From a virus: a stretch of DNA of 32,075 nt. The stretch spans positions 1 through 32,075 of the IMG/VR virus record IMGVR_UViG_3300009467_000039; one strand, given 5' to 3'. The translations under genes were made by a program, and so were the position numbers. Below are positions 8,141-16,340 of the stretch, piece by piece; within the stretch, counting starts at the first letter, position 1, and each line of letters opens with the position of its first letter. The notes below the pieces were generated by a model. It was not told the origin of the DNA. It searched no databases and saw only the letters and a list, made by a program, of their open reading frames with translations.

Positions 8141-8487
8141 TCCTTCTCTTTTAGTAGTTCTACTTTTGCTTCTTCAATTACCGCATTCAATTCGTGCGGC
8201 CAAGACTTCCCGCTTTGTAGAATCTCAAAGTACCCTATCAATGTTTCTTCCTTCTTCTTTAACTCCTCAACTTGCTTTTCGAGAGCTTTGACTTTAACGT
8301 CTGATTCCAAGAATAGATTCACGTTTTTTTGAAGAAGATTGAACTGCTCTCCATTCTGCTCCTTTGCGTAGGCTTCTAATATCTCACCTTCCATGTCAAA
8401 GTTCACGATTTTGTTTAGTTTCTTTACAATACCCTCTGAACGGGCTATCTTTTCTTTTCGGAAAAACTCTTCTGCTTTCTTACTCAT
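8137..8487 (-). CDS. coiled-coil protein, 116 aa
   Basis: An open frame extends to 8571, but the ATG at 8487 is the likely start (MSKKAEEFFRKEKIARSEG...). The upstream codons have no leader-like context and overlap the next gene's end. The product is almost entirely helical and charged. The C-terminal half (VKVKALEKQVEELKKKEETL) is a heptad-like coiled coil. The stop overlaps the start of the secreted barrel protein. Candidate roles are structural or scaffolding. No family is recognised. Confidence 0.65.
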   Translation of the reverse strand: MSKKAEEFFRKEKIARSEGIVKKLNKIVNFDMEGEILEAYAKEQNGEQFNLLQKNVNLFLESDVKVKALEKQVEELKKKEETLIGYFEILQSGKSWPHELNAVIEEAKVELLKEKE

Positions 8488-8561
8488 CGTCTTTGGTTTT
8501 TGTTTTATCCCGATTTTTCTTGTGTTATTGGAAAGTTCTTGTTGCGCTGTTCGGCACAATA

Positions 8562-8765
8562 CTAAACACATTCATCTAATATTTCAGATAATGTTTCAGA
8601 AGCATACCTTTCGCCATCAATAGTAAAGTAAATATCTGTACCTATAAATCTATCTTCGCCATCGTAAGAATCTAATTCATCCTTACCAAAGTCGTATTTT
8701 TTAATCAATGCTTTTAATTCTTTCTTAAACTCTTCTACTTTATTTCTTCTATCTAAATCATTCAT
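8562..8765 (-). CDS. small acidic hypothetical protein, 67 aa
   Basis: The preferred start is ATG at 8765 (MNDLDRRNKVEEFKKELK...), since the upstream Met would place a hydrophobic MFLYFVKH in front of an otherwise soluble, charged protein. The N-terminal helix is followed by GKDELDSYDGEDRFIG and a likely beta hairpin (TDIYFTIDGERYAS). Upstream on the minus strand lies TATACTTTG, close to the TAnnTTTG promoter box but off by one base in spacing. Function unknown. Confidence 0.6.
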   Translation of the reverse strand: MNDLDRRNKVEEFKKELKALIKKYDFGKDELDSYDGEDRFIGTDIYFTIDGERYASETLSEILDECV

Positions 8766-8790
8766 AATCGTACTGTGCTTAACAAAGTAT

Positions 8791-8830
8791 AAAAACAAAA
8801 GCTATTATTAGGCTATTTATAAGGCTTTTG
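8791..8830 (-). terminator. intrinsic terminator candidate after the 80-aa gene at 8925
   Basis: On the minus strand CAAAAGC (8830-8824) can pair with GCTTTTG (8802-8796) and is followed directly by TTTTT. The loop is long, about 21 nt, and AT-rich, so the structure is only moderately convincing. The placement downstream of the gene at 8925-9167 and before the next gene fits a terminator. Confidence 0.45.
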
Positions 8831-8924
8831 CTTGTTTATTAATCCGTTTTATTTACTACTCATACCACCATACGTTATCACTCATTTTGCCTAACCCGTA
8901 TCAAGCGACTTTTTTTTGTTTATA

Positions 8925-9167
8925 TTAATGTTCAACGTAACTTTTAGGTACGTTTATTCCGTAGTATTTTAAATCGTGCAACAATCCATATTGCTTTGTA
9001 CCATCTTCGTGCGGCTTTACCCAACTAACGTCTGCCACGAAATTATAGTCCTCATCTATACCCATTGCCGTCATGTTTGTTGTGCGTGTTCCTTTTGGGA
9101 CTGTTATTAGTCCGTAGTCGGCATTTCCTACTTTAAAATGTGTTGTGTAGTCTTTTGATGTTTTCAT
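8925..9167 (-). CDS. hypothetical protein, 80 aa
   Basis: Product MKTSKDYTTHFKVGNADYG... has alternating polar and hydrophobic residues (YGLITVPKGTRTT, YNFVADVSWVKP) suggesting a small beta-rich fold. No motif is recognised. It lies in a series of similarly sized, spaced genes (8562-9870) that have small intergenic gaps instead of overlaps, unlike the replication cluster. A terminator candidate follows it. Confidence 0.65.
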   Translation of the reverse strand: MKTSKDYTTHFKVGNADYGLITVPKGTRTTNMTAMGIDEDYNFVADVSWVKPHEDGTKQYGLLHDLKYYGINVPKSYVEH

Positions 9168-9179
9168 AATGTTTTGTTT

Positions 9180-9410
9180 TTAGATTAGGTTCATTATTTT
9201 TTCTCGGTCATTCAAGTATTGCAATGCTGAATCTTCGTCAAAAAACTCTAACGCATCCCAGTTCCAATCTCTTTCAGCGTGAGTTTTCACCTCTGTGTGC
9301 ATAAAGGGGTCAACGCCTATTGGATACCTCATGTACTTTTTGGTTACGATTCTTTCCGCGATAAACATCCCGTTATCCATCTCGGTAGCTCTAAATTTTA
9401 CGCTTTCCAT
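9180..9410 (-). CDS. hypothetical protein, 76 aa
   Basis: Product MESVKFRATEMDNGMFIAERIV... is rich in Trp, Asp and Glu toward the middle (AERDWNWDALEFFDEDSALQ). It ends in a helical segment (LQYLNDREKIMNLI). The DxxSALQYLND segment resembles the C-terminal helix of many small phage proteins, but I cannot assign a family. It is spaced 12 bp from the downstream gene, so the pair is probably co-transcribed. Confidence 0.65.
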   Translation of the reverse strand: MESVKFRATEMDNGMFIAERIVTKKYMRYPIGVDPFMHTEVKTHAERDWNWDALEFFDEDSALQYLNDREKIMNLI

Positions 9411-9461
9411 GCCTGCTTTTTTTGCTCCAGCTCGCGAAAATACCCAACGAACAGAAAGTTG

Positions 9462-9560
9462 TTAATAAATAAGTCCAAAGATTCTAGGCAATACAATGAT
9501 TGCCATAAATACACAGCACCCTAACAATAGAGCTAGTGCCAATTCGTTATTATTCTTCAT
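9462..9560 (-). CDS. very small membrane peptide, 32 aa
   Basis: ATG at 9560 to TAA at 9464-9462 encodes MKNNNELALALLLGCCVFMA followed by IIVLPRIFGLIY. It is nearly all one hydrophobic helix after a polar start. The frame occupies the otherwise empty space between two genes and has a good A-rich codon context (AAGAATAATAAC). Because it is so short, coding is uncertain. Comparison with related phages would decide. Confidence 0.4.
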   Translation of the reverse strand: MKNNNELALALLLGCCVFMAIIVLPRIFGLIY

Positions 9561-9627
9561 GTTGTTTCAGTGTTTAGTCTGTAGTTAGCCACCGTTTGAA
9601 GCAGCGAATACAATATCACCAATTGTA

Positions 9628-9870
9628 TTATCCGTATGATTTACGAGCATCAGTTTCGTTATCAAAAAATTTACAGCTCCAAAATGTATTTTTTTCACTA
9701 TCGTAATAACTCATATCCCAATCGCATGCAATTAAAGCATGCTCGCACGCATCTTCAAATGTTTTACCTTCCCACATATCTTTACCTGAGTCGTGGTGGT
9801 ATACCCTTTGGGCAGTACCAGACCAGTAGCTTCGTCTGAAGCCTTCTGACCATACTTCATATTTATTCAT
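9628..9870 (-). CDS. hypothetical protein, 80 aa
   Basis: Product MNKYEVWSEGFRRSYWSGTA... has many aromatic residues (eleven Trp/Tyr/Phe in the first half) and the segment GKTFEDACEHALIACDWD, followed by YYDSEKNTFWSCKFFDNETDA. The layout (beta strand, FEDAC helix, beta strand) is common in small phage proteins of unknown role that end with a phrase such as CKFFDNE.DARKS. No function can be given. It is the last gene before the RNA island. Confidence 0.65.
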   Translation of the reverse strand: MNKYEVWSEGFRRSYWSGTAQRVYHHDSGKDMWEGKTFEDACEHALIACDWDMSYYDSEKNTFWSCKFFDNETDARKSYG

Positions 9871-9952
9871 AATAAGTTTGATTTTAAACAGGTTTACCAG
9901 CAGGGTCTCAGCCGTAGCTACCCTGTGGTTTTCTGTTATATAACTGGTGTTA

Positions 9953-10096
9953 GTAAAAAACTAGGCTATGTTTATCTCACCCATATACTACCCTCTCACA
10001 TACGGAGAGGAGTACGTTCCCGTATCCCTTCTGAGGATTATTTGTGAATGCTGGTAACATTTAAGCCACTACCACTTAATGTGACACCTAGTTTAG
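9953..10096 (-). ncRNA. candidate structured RNA domain, pseudoknot-like
   Basis: On the minus strand AAACTAGG (10096-10089 region) can pair with CCTAGTTT about 125 nt later (9964-9957), and the second arm runs into TTTTTTAC, like an intrinsic terminator closing a large domain. Inside, ATACG and CCTCTC are followed by CGTAT and GAGAGG, an interleaved order that would form an H-type pseudoknot (about 9988-10026). AATGTTACC and GGT...AACAT may add an inner stem. No coding frame is apparent. It lies just downstream of the tmRNA and the tRNA-like RNA, and could be a third RNA of that transcript. No known family is recognised. Confidence 0.4.
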
Positions 10097-10106
10097 TTTT
10101 TAATAG

Positions 10107-10254
10107 TGGTGAGGGGAGGCGTTGAACCTCCCATTGCCCGTGTTGCGATTTGTACATCCCGCAACAACCTTAACGCGCTCGACCTTATATTTTTCCTTAT
10201 TACGTATTCGGGAAAAAGCTCCAGTACCGCCTAACTTCCTGTTAGTGTCTCACC
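10107..10254 (-). ncRNA. tRNA-like RNA of about 148 nt, anticodon arm not resolved
   Basis: The 3' end has a perfect T-arm, GGAGG-TTCAACG-CCTCC, followed by CCTCACC and a discriminator A. At the 5' end GGTGAGA pairs with CCTCACC in 6 of 7 positions. It is followed by a D-arm-like CTAA-CAGGAAG-TTAG with a GG in the loop. These ends lie 148 nt apart, too far for an ordinary tRNA. The middle holds two hairpins, TTTTTCC/GGAAAAA and GTTGCG/CGCAAC, and no convincing 7-nt anticodon loop. It begins five bases after the tmRNA 3' end, so the two are probably processed from one precursor. It could be a degenerate or interrupted tRNA or a different tRNA-like RNA. Confidence 0.35.
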
Positions 10255-10259
10255 ATTTG

Positions 10260-10617
10260 TGGAGTCGGGGAGATTCGAACTCCCGTGTTCCTATTAAGTA
10301 AATAATCTTTCTACATGTTTATCCTAGAAATGCTAGGCCACTTTGAATGATGTTTGGGGACATACATTCATACTCCCTTTTGAGTAACTCTCCAGCAAAA
10401 ATGGCAATCTTAGGCAGCCATCAAAACCTCACGCTTTTCTACAACTGTGTTGATAGAAATAACATTGTTCTTAGATGCGAAAGCTACATCACTGTAACCA
10501 CCGACTTCGTTTGAAATGTTTCCATTTACAATTTGATACAATATTTTTAGAGTGTCAATATCATCCACTCACATGCTTACAACGATTTGTTAATAGAAGT
10601 CAAAACCAAGCGACCCC
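10260..10617 (-). ncRNA. ssrA: tmRNA (transfer-messenger RNA) with unusually long tag frame
   Basis: tmRNA rescues stalled ribosomes and tags the nascent chain for proteolysis. The 358-nt RNA has a 7-bp acceptor stem, GGGGTCG with CGACTCC. Its third pair is G-U, the alanine identity pair. It also has a D-loop-like GGTTTTGAC at nt 11-19, a T-arm GGGAG-TTCGAAT-CTCCC and discriminator A. Helix P2 pairs TTCTATTAA (nt 20-28) with TTAATAGGAA (nt 321-330) with one bulge. GAGTG/CACTC fits the first pseudoknot stem. CCA is not encoded. The probable resume codon is GGA at 10523-10521 (nt 95). From there one frame runs 37 codons (start GNISNEVGG, end KREVLMAA) to TAA at 10412-10410. The other two frames stop after 11-13 codons and do not end in Ala-Ala. 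No SmpB gene is in the window, so host SmpB is presumably used. Confidence 0.88.
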
Positions 10618-10633
10618 ATATTTGTAAAACTCG

Positions 10634-10641
10634 CAAAGATA
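10634..10641 (-). promoter_or_regulatory. TAnnTTTG promoter box for the tmRNA
   Basis: On the minus strand TATCTTTG lies 16 bp upstream of the tmRNA 5' end and immediately after the stop of the 123-aa gene. It matches the Bacteroidetes -7 element TAnnTTTG and the boxes before rightward genes at 31529. No clear -33 TTTG is seen. It would allow the RNA island to be transcribed independently of the leftward operon. Confidence 0.55.
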
Positions 10642-10645
10642 AGAT

Positions 10646-11017
10646 TTATGAGCTAATCTTATCTAAGATTTCTATAGTAATTACACACTGAGCTTCATAA
10701 CCACTTTGTTTGTAATTCATTACATAAGAGTGGGCAAGAAATTCAGAACGTTTTAATAACCAACCCTTATCTTTAGTCAATAATTTGACATAACGATATC
10801 CAGGTACATGTGCAAGTAACGCATAATTAGAGGCATAAGCTTCAGTTTTACGGTATTTATGCTCCTCTTTAGGACGTCTTAAAGTTAGTACATCACCTGT
10901 GATGGTTCCTATCTTTTTACTACGTTCAAAAGCTACTAGCTTTAAGAACACCTCTCCCGATGTGGGAGAAAGGTATAATCTGTTACCGTCTATATCAGTA
11001 TCAATTAAAGTCCCCAT
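10646..11017 (-). CDS. hypothetical protein, 123 aa
   Basis: Product MGTLIDTDIDGNRLYLSPTS... is mixed alpha/beta and basic in the middle (LTLRRPKEEHKYRKTEAY). It has no motif I recognise. Its start overlaps the end of the HD-domain gene by 13 bp, so the two are translationally coupled and may act together. The tmRNA promoter box follows its stop by only four bases. Confidence 0.7.
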   Translation of the reverse strand: MGTLIDTDIDGNRLYLSPTSGEVFLKLVAFERSKKIGTITGDVLTLRRPKEEHKYRKTEAYASNYALLAHVPGYRYVKLLTKDKGWLLKRSEFLAHSYVMNYKQSGYEAQCVITIEILDKISS

Positions 11018-11598
11018 GGTATATCTATGTTAAATTCAGTAGCTGTTGTTAGTAATGCATCCCACGCTTCTTGACGTAAGTATTGATTACCCTTCTCCAT
11101 CTTAATCAAAGCGTTGGCTTTTTCTTTAAGGTATATACCTACAAATTCTGGACTATGGTTACTTAATGTGGAGCAATTATGTGCTATATCAGCATACTTA
11201 ATAGTATGTGTAGGCGCTCCACATTTAGCTAAACGAATAGCTTCTCTTTCCTTTCGCCCTTTACGAGGCCAATTTGGATAATTTTTTCTAGTGTATACAT
11301 CAGTAAGGTGTTGTATACCGTGACAAATACGTGTGGCATGAATGGCTTCATAACCAAACTCCTTTAACTTAAGTAATAGGGTATCAAACGTCCATTCCGT
11401 ATCTTCGAATAAATCATGACCTAAGGCAGTATCTTGCATTACCTCATCCTCACCGTGCTCTTTAATCATATCAGCCACTGCGTCACAATGGGTCATATAA
11501 GGTACAGGTTCTCCTTCACGAACTATGTTCTGAAAGGCTTTTTCTACCAAAACCCTAAAACGGATTCTATGGTCTGGTAATTTAGTTTTTGTTGTCAT
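11005..11598 (-). CDS. HD-domain protein, likely small (p)ppGpp hydrolase-like
   Basis: The 197-aa protein has the metal-binding pattern of RelA/SpoT-type hydrolases. These are His37 in PYMTHCDAVADMI, His61-Asp62 and Glu65-Asp66 in ALGHDLFEDTEWTFDTL, and the late motif KYADIAHNCSTL (134-145), equivalent to KLADRLHNxRTL. No synthetase or regulatory domain is present, so it fits the size of a single-domain alarmone hydrolase (Mesh1/SAH type, about 180 aa). Such an enzyme would remove (p)ppGpp made by a starved or infected host. Other nucleotide phosphohydrolase activities of HD proteins cannot be excluded. It lies between chaperonin genes and the RNA island. Confidence 0.75.
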   Translation of the reverse strand: MTTKTKLPDHRIRFRVLVEKAFQNIVREGEPVPYMTHCDAVADMIKEHGEDEVMQDTALGHDLFEDTEWTFDTLLLKLKEFGYEAIHATRICHGIQHLTDVYTRKNYPNWPRKGRKEREAIRLAKCGAPTHTIKYADIAHNCSTLSNHSPEFVGIYLKEKANALIKMEKGNQYLRQEAWDALLTTATEFNIDIPWGL

Positions 11599-11600
11599 GG

Positions 11601-11915
11601 CTATTTAGATTCTTGAATAACATGAATTTTCTTATCTCGGATAAAACAACTGTCAAGACTTTTAATAAGTTTACCTGAAGGGGGGCCAGTAATACTGGTC
11701 ACAGTAATATAGACTCCTAGTTCTTTACAAAATACACGCTTACGACGTTTACCTGACTTAACCATACGGTCTTTAATTCGGTATAATGCTACAGATTTAC
11801 TGAGTAATCTCAAAGACCTTACAGCCTTTGATGTAGAACTAAACTCCGCAAGGAGTTCTCCTGTCTTAGCGTTGTGAATAGCTATAGGTTCTGAGTTATT
11901 GTAAAAAGCTGACAT
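11601..11915 (-). CDS. hypothetical protein, NUMOD1-like N-terminus
   Basis: The 104-aa product has the stretch IHNAKTGELLAEFSSTSKAV at residues 13-32. It resembles the NUMOD1-type DNA-binding repeat (GEFIKEFSSISEAAR) found in phage homing proteins. The second half is basic (KDRMVKSGKRRKRVFCKE) and may bind nucleic acid. No nuclease domain is visible. It stands between the groEL terminator and the HD gene, with a 2-bp gap to the latter. The NUMOD resemblance is weak. Confidence 0.6.
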   Translation of the reverse strand: MSAFYNNSEPIAIHNAKTGELLAEFSSTSKAVRSLRLLSKSVALYRIKDRMVKSGKRRKRVFCKELGVYITVTSITGPPSGKLIKSLDSCFIRDKKIHVIQESK

Positions 11916-11927
11916 AGTTTTTAGTTT

Positions 11928-11956
11928 AAAAAAAGGGGAGACCTAAATCTCCCCTT
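11928..11956 (-). terminator. strong intrinsic terminator after groEL
   Basis: On the minus strand AAGGGGAGA-TTTAGG-TCTCCCCTT forms a 9-bp stem (11956-11948 with 11941-11933), followed by a run of T (11934-11928). It starts 6 bases after the groEL stop and separates the chaperonin operon from the HD-domain genes. Confidence 0.85.
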
Positions 11957-11961
11957 AATTG

Positions 11962-13925
<1,964 letters not shown>

Positions 13926-13958
13926 TTATTGCTTGTTATTTGATTGATTAAAAAAATA

Positions 13959-14531
13959 CTATTCCCAAGTAATTAGGGTACAGTGTTTAGATTTATAGTC
14001 TTTAATAGCTTGTGCTATAGGACTAGGTTCTTTGTATTCTTTGTATTTACGGCGTAGTAATTCTGGTCTATGTTCCCAAAGCAATATTCCTAGATAAATA
14101 ATACCTACTAAAATTGCGGCTATGGTTAGAAATATTAGTATAGTTCCGAGACCAATAGATAAGTACCAAAGGGCTTTAACTATAAAAAATTCAGGAACCA
14201 TCATCCCATTTTCTGCAACCACTTTTTGACCTATAATAGTTATTAGTACTAACAAGAAATTTGCCATAAGACTATACCCAAGATTAGCCCAATAAGACAA
14301 CCTAGCGGATGTGTAGGGGTCATGAGAAATTCTCACAAATATTCCCAACCATGTAATAGGAAGTAAGATAACTACAAAGAAACTGTTCCAAAACCACGAA
14401 CATAAATCTTTGAATGGCTTATTTCCGCGCCAATATACGGTATCATCTTTACCAATCTCCACCCTTTCTGGTCTAATATTATAGATTCGAAAGAGTATTT
14501 TAGTCCACCAGTTGTTATAAGATAATTTCAT
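13959..14531 (-). CDS. multi-pass membrane protein, 190 aa
   Basis: Hydrophobic stretches at about residues 50-68 (FFVVILLPITWLGIFV), 85-105 (YSLMANFLLVLITIIG) and 118-150 (LWYLSIGLGTILIFLTIAAI, extending to LGILLW) predict three or four membrane helices. Both ends are basic and polar, with the C-terminal LRRKYKEYKEP tail likely cytoplasmic. It overlaps the 3' end of the upstream 174-aa gene by ATGA. It has no recognisable family and could be an envelope or lysis-associated protein, without support. Confidence 0.75.
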   Translation of the reverse strand: MKLSYNNWWTKILFRIYNIRPERVEIGKDDTVYWRGNKPFKDLCSWFWNSFFVVILLPITWLGIFVRISHDPYTSARLSYWANLGYSLMANFLLVLITIIGQKVVAENGMMVPEFFIVKALWYLSIGLGTILIFLTIAAILVGIIYLGILLWEHRPELLRRKYKEYKEPSPIAQAIKDYKSKHCTLITWE

Positions 14532-15052
14532 TTTGTTTGTTTTAAATTCGAAATCGCTGTACGAATAATGTTTTTGACCTCCTCTGCTTGTCCAGCTTCA
14601 GTCTTAAAAAGTTCTGTAAAGGTTACCCCCCATTTATGGTCACCTAATGAGTTAGGTATTAATTCGATATATCCACTTTTATGTAAATGAATCAACTTAA
14701 TGGCTGAATGAAGCCTATTCATAGAATAGTTAAACTTCAACAAGTTCATCGGGTTTGGTATTTCTTCGAAGTTACTATAGATGGCGATGAACATAGGGTC
14801 CAATATGAAAGTCTTATCAATATCCCAAATTGCGCTTAATGCATCATCGCTAGAACTATGTTTTTCAAGTAACAGGAATTTACGGTATTCATTATTAGAT
14901 AAGGTTAATAAAAACCCCAATAAAGTATTCTGCTTAGCGCCTAACCACTCTATCCTGAACTCTTTTACCAAATTGGTAGTATCTCCTTCTAGTGGTTGTA
15001 GATTTGCATCTTTATCACTAAGTAAGTTATTTAGATGTTCTAAGTTGTTCAT
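14528..15052 (-). CDS. hypothetical protein, 174 aa
   Basis: Product MNNLEHLNNLLSDKDANLQP... is soluble, alpha-helical and slightly acidic, with HLHKSGYIELIPNSLGDHKWGVTFTELFK near the C-terminus. That segment resembles the wing part of a helix-turn-helix protein (a helix ending in GYI, then a beta turn), but the resemblance is weak. The segment LLGFLLTLSNNEYRKFLLLE is a possible helix-turn-helix core. Start ATG at 15052. It is coupled to the membrane protein gene downstream. Confidence 0.65.
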   Translation of the reverse strand: MNNLEHLNNLLSDKDANLQPLEGDTTNLVKEFRIEWLGAKQNTLLGFLLTLSNNEYRKFLLLEKHSSSDDALSAIWDIDKTFILDPMFIAIYSNFEEIPNPMNLLKFNYSMNRLHSAIKLIHLHKSGYIELIPNSLGDHKWGVTFTELFKTEAGQAEEVKNIIRTAISNLKQTK

Positions 15053-15137
15053 AGGGTTTTATTAAAAAATAAAAGAGCAATTCCTAAGAATCACCCCTTT
15101 ACTTCACCATGATACACAAAAATGTGTCCAATTATAG

Positions 15138-15230
15138 TTATTTCTGTAGAGTAGCTACTTCTGCTTGTACTTCTAACATACAGTCAAGTGCAGCTTGTAA
15201 TTTAAGGCGATTCTTCTCTAATCGTTTTAT
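15138..15230 (-). pseudogene. open frame lacking a standard start codon
   Basis: Thirty codons read IKRLEKNRLKLQAALDCMLE VQAEVATLQK, a good coiled-coil pattern, ending in TAA at 15140-15138. The frame has an in-frame stop six codons upstream of the region and no ATG, GTG or TTG before the internal Met 18; the likely initiator position holds ATA (15230-15228). It could be a gene started at ATA, a remnant, or chance. The surrounding 250 bp have no other gene. Confidence 0.3.
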
Positions 15231-15259
15231 GGTGAGTTAATTATAATTACTAAAAGAAG

Positions 15260-15283
15260 GGTGACACCTATAAAGATGTCACC
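15260..15283 (-). terminator. intrinsic terminator after the 91-aa coiled-coil gene
   Basis: GGTGACA and TGTCACC (15260-15266 with 15277-15283) form a perfect 7-bp stem around a 10-nt loop. On the minus strand the stem is followed by CTTCTTTT. It lies 22 bases after the stop of the gene at 15306-15581. Confidence 0.6.
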
Positions 15284-15305
15284 ATTTCTAATAAGTAAAG
15301 TAATA

Positions 15306-15581
15306 CTAGAACATTTCTGCCTGGTATGCTACCAAACGGTCAAGACCCTTTTGAAGCCCTTCAGCGTTGTCTTCTAGCTCAGAAAGAGCGTGGAAGTTCA
15401 AACCTGCACTAGAACGCATCTGTGCAATTTCACGATTAGCTGTCGCTAGAGAACGCTTCGTTGCCGAGATGTCCGCTGCTAGTTGTAGCTCTTTCTGTTC
15501 TACCAGATAATTCACGTCCTCTAGGGCTTTCTCCTTGTCTGATTTTGCTACTAACGCTGCGTATTTTGATTGCTTTGCCAT
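15306..15581 (-). CDS. small coiled-coil protein, 91 aa
   Basis: Product MAKQSKYAALVAKSDKEKAL... is charged, helical and Ala/Leu-rich (YLVEQKELQLAADISATKRS), with typical heptad spacing. Its start ATG at 15581 lies inside the 3' part of the 280-aa gene, which is read in a different frame for a further 146 bp. The composition looks like a real protein, whereas the overlapping tail of the other gene is Ser/Gly/Arg-rich. No family recognised. A terminator follows. Confidence 0.7.
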   Translation of the reverse strand: MAKQSKYAALVAKSDKEKALEDVNYLVEQKELQLAADISATKRSLATANREIAQMRSSAGLNFHALSELEDNAEGLQKGLDRLVAYQAEMF

Positions 15582-16278
15582 CTTGTAATTGATTTATATC
15601 ATTAGTTAAATTAAAAGTGCTTAAAGGATTATCCTCTAAGCTATGCATGTCTTTATCCGAAAAACATACATAATCACCGCCTATTATGGCGAAATATTGT
15701 GTAAAAGAAACTTGTCTTAGGTTTTTAACTGTACTTTCACTAGAGACTGCGTGAATCATATTAGCGTTTGTAGAAATTAACCAATTATAACCATTTTTAT
15801 CTCCATTATGTACACAATTTGTTAAGGTTAAATCTAAACTAACGCCAGGCAATCTTGCCAAGTCTTCTAGTTGAGATGTACTAGTTAATTTACAATACAC
15901 TTCAGTAATATTTACTTTACCAGAAATAGCGGCTTTGGAGTATTGGTCGATTATTTTAGAAAGAGCTTTAGACACAAAATCTGCGCCTATTAAAGTATCT
16001 TTTTTACTTAAAAAATAATCAGTTGAGAAATGAGTTAAAGCAGTCAAATCATTAAAATTTAAACCTACTTTTTTATCGTAACTCTGTAAATAATTAATAG
16101 TTGATTCTCTAAAATCGTTATCATTATAAGTACTACCCCAACTACATCCTATACTTTGTAGTTGAAATACAAACTGCTCCAACTTATCTCCACTATAATC
16201 AGTAAAGTCAACTATCCTACCTTTCAAGTAGCTTTTGAAATCTAATTGTATCTGTTTCTTTTGTTCTTTTGTGAACAT
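15436..16278 (-). CDS. hypothetical protein with overlapping tail, 280 aa
   Basis: The first 230 residues (MFTKEQKKQIQLDFKSYLKG...) look like an ordinary soluble protein with mixed helix and strand and conserved-looking aromatic/acidic patches (GDYVCFSDKDMHSLEDNP). The last 48 residues (DGKAIKIRSVSSKIRQGESP...) are encoded in an alternative frame over the first half of the next gene, and are basic and Ser/Gly-rich. The product could really carry this disordered tail, or a stop may have been lost. I recognise no family. Start ATG at 16278 behind an AAAG-rich leader. Confidence 0.7.
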   Translation of the reverse strand: MFTKEQKKQIQLDFKSYLKGRIVDFTDYSGDKLEQFVFQLQSIGCSWGSTYNDNDFRESTINYLQSYDKKVGLNFNDLTALTHFSTDYFLSKKDTLIGADFVSKALSKIIDQYSKAAISGKVNITEVYCKLTSTSQLEDLARLPGVSLDLTLTNCVHNGDKNGYNWLISTNANMIHAVSSESTVKNLRQVSFTQYFAIIGGDYVCFSDKDMHSLEDNPLSTFNLTNDINQLQDGKAIKIRSVSSKIRQGESPRGRELSGRTERATTSSGHLGNEAFSSDS

Positions 16279-16296
16279 AACTTTGTCAATTAAATA

Positions 16297-16320
16297 AGTA
16301 GGGAGACTGCGCTCCCTACT
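16297..16320 (-). terminator. hairpin after the 164-aa gene, possibly bidirectional
   Basis: AGTAGGGAG and CTCCCTACT (16297-16305 and 16312-16320) form a perfect 9-bp stem with loop ACTGCG. On the minus strand it is followed by TATTTAATT, on the plus strand by ATATTATAA. The weak T-run makes termination likely but not certain. It lies 20 bases after the stop of the gene at 16341. Confidence 0.6.
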
Positions 16321-16340
16321 ATATTATAACAGACTAGTTA

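Noticed and set aside
9890-9935. TPP-riboswitch-like CTGAGA with ACCC
   Set aside because: Only a simple hairpin CAGGGT/ACCCTG is formed and the second half of the riboswitch is absent.
10260-10393. An ordinary tRNA with T-arm at 10268-10286
   Set aside because: The nearest 5' partner for the acceptor at 10393 pairs poorly (GGAGAGT), whereas GGGGTCG at 10617 pairs perfectly with the right D-loop and P2 helix, so it is the 3' end of a tmRNA.
10410-10544. 44-codon GTG-started protein gene inside the tmRNA
   Set aside because: The frame coincides with the tmRNA tag frame and lies within an RNA with full tmRNA features; a separate protein is less likely, though not excluded.
16278-16285. TAACTTTG plus hairpin as another plus-strand RNA gene
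   Set aside because: The box is the complement of an AAAG-rich leader at the start of the gene ending at 16278, and no T-run follows the hairpin on the plus strand.
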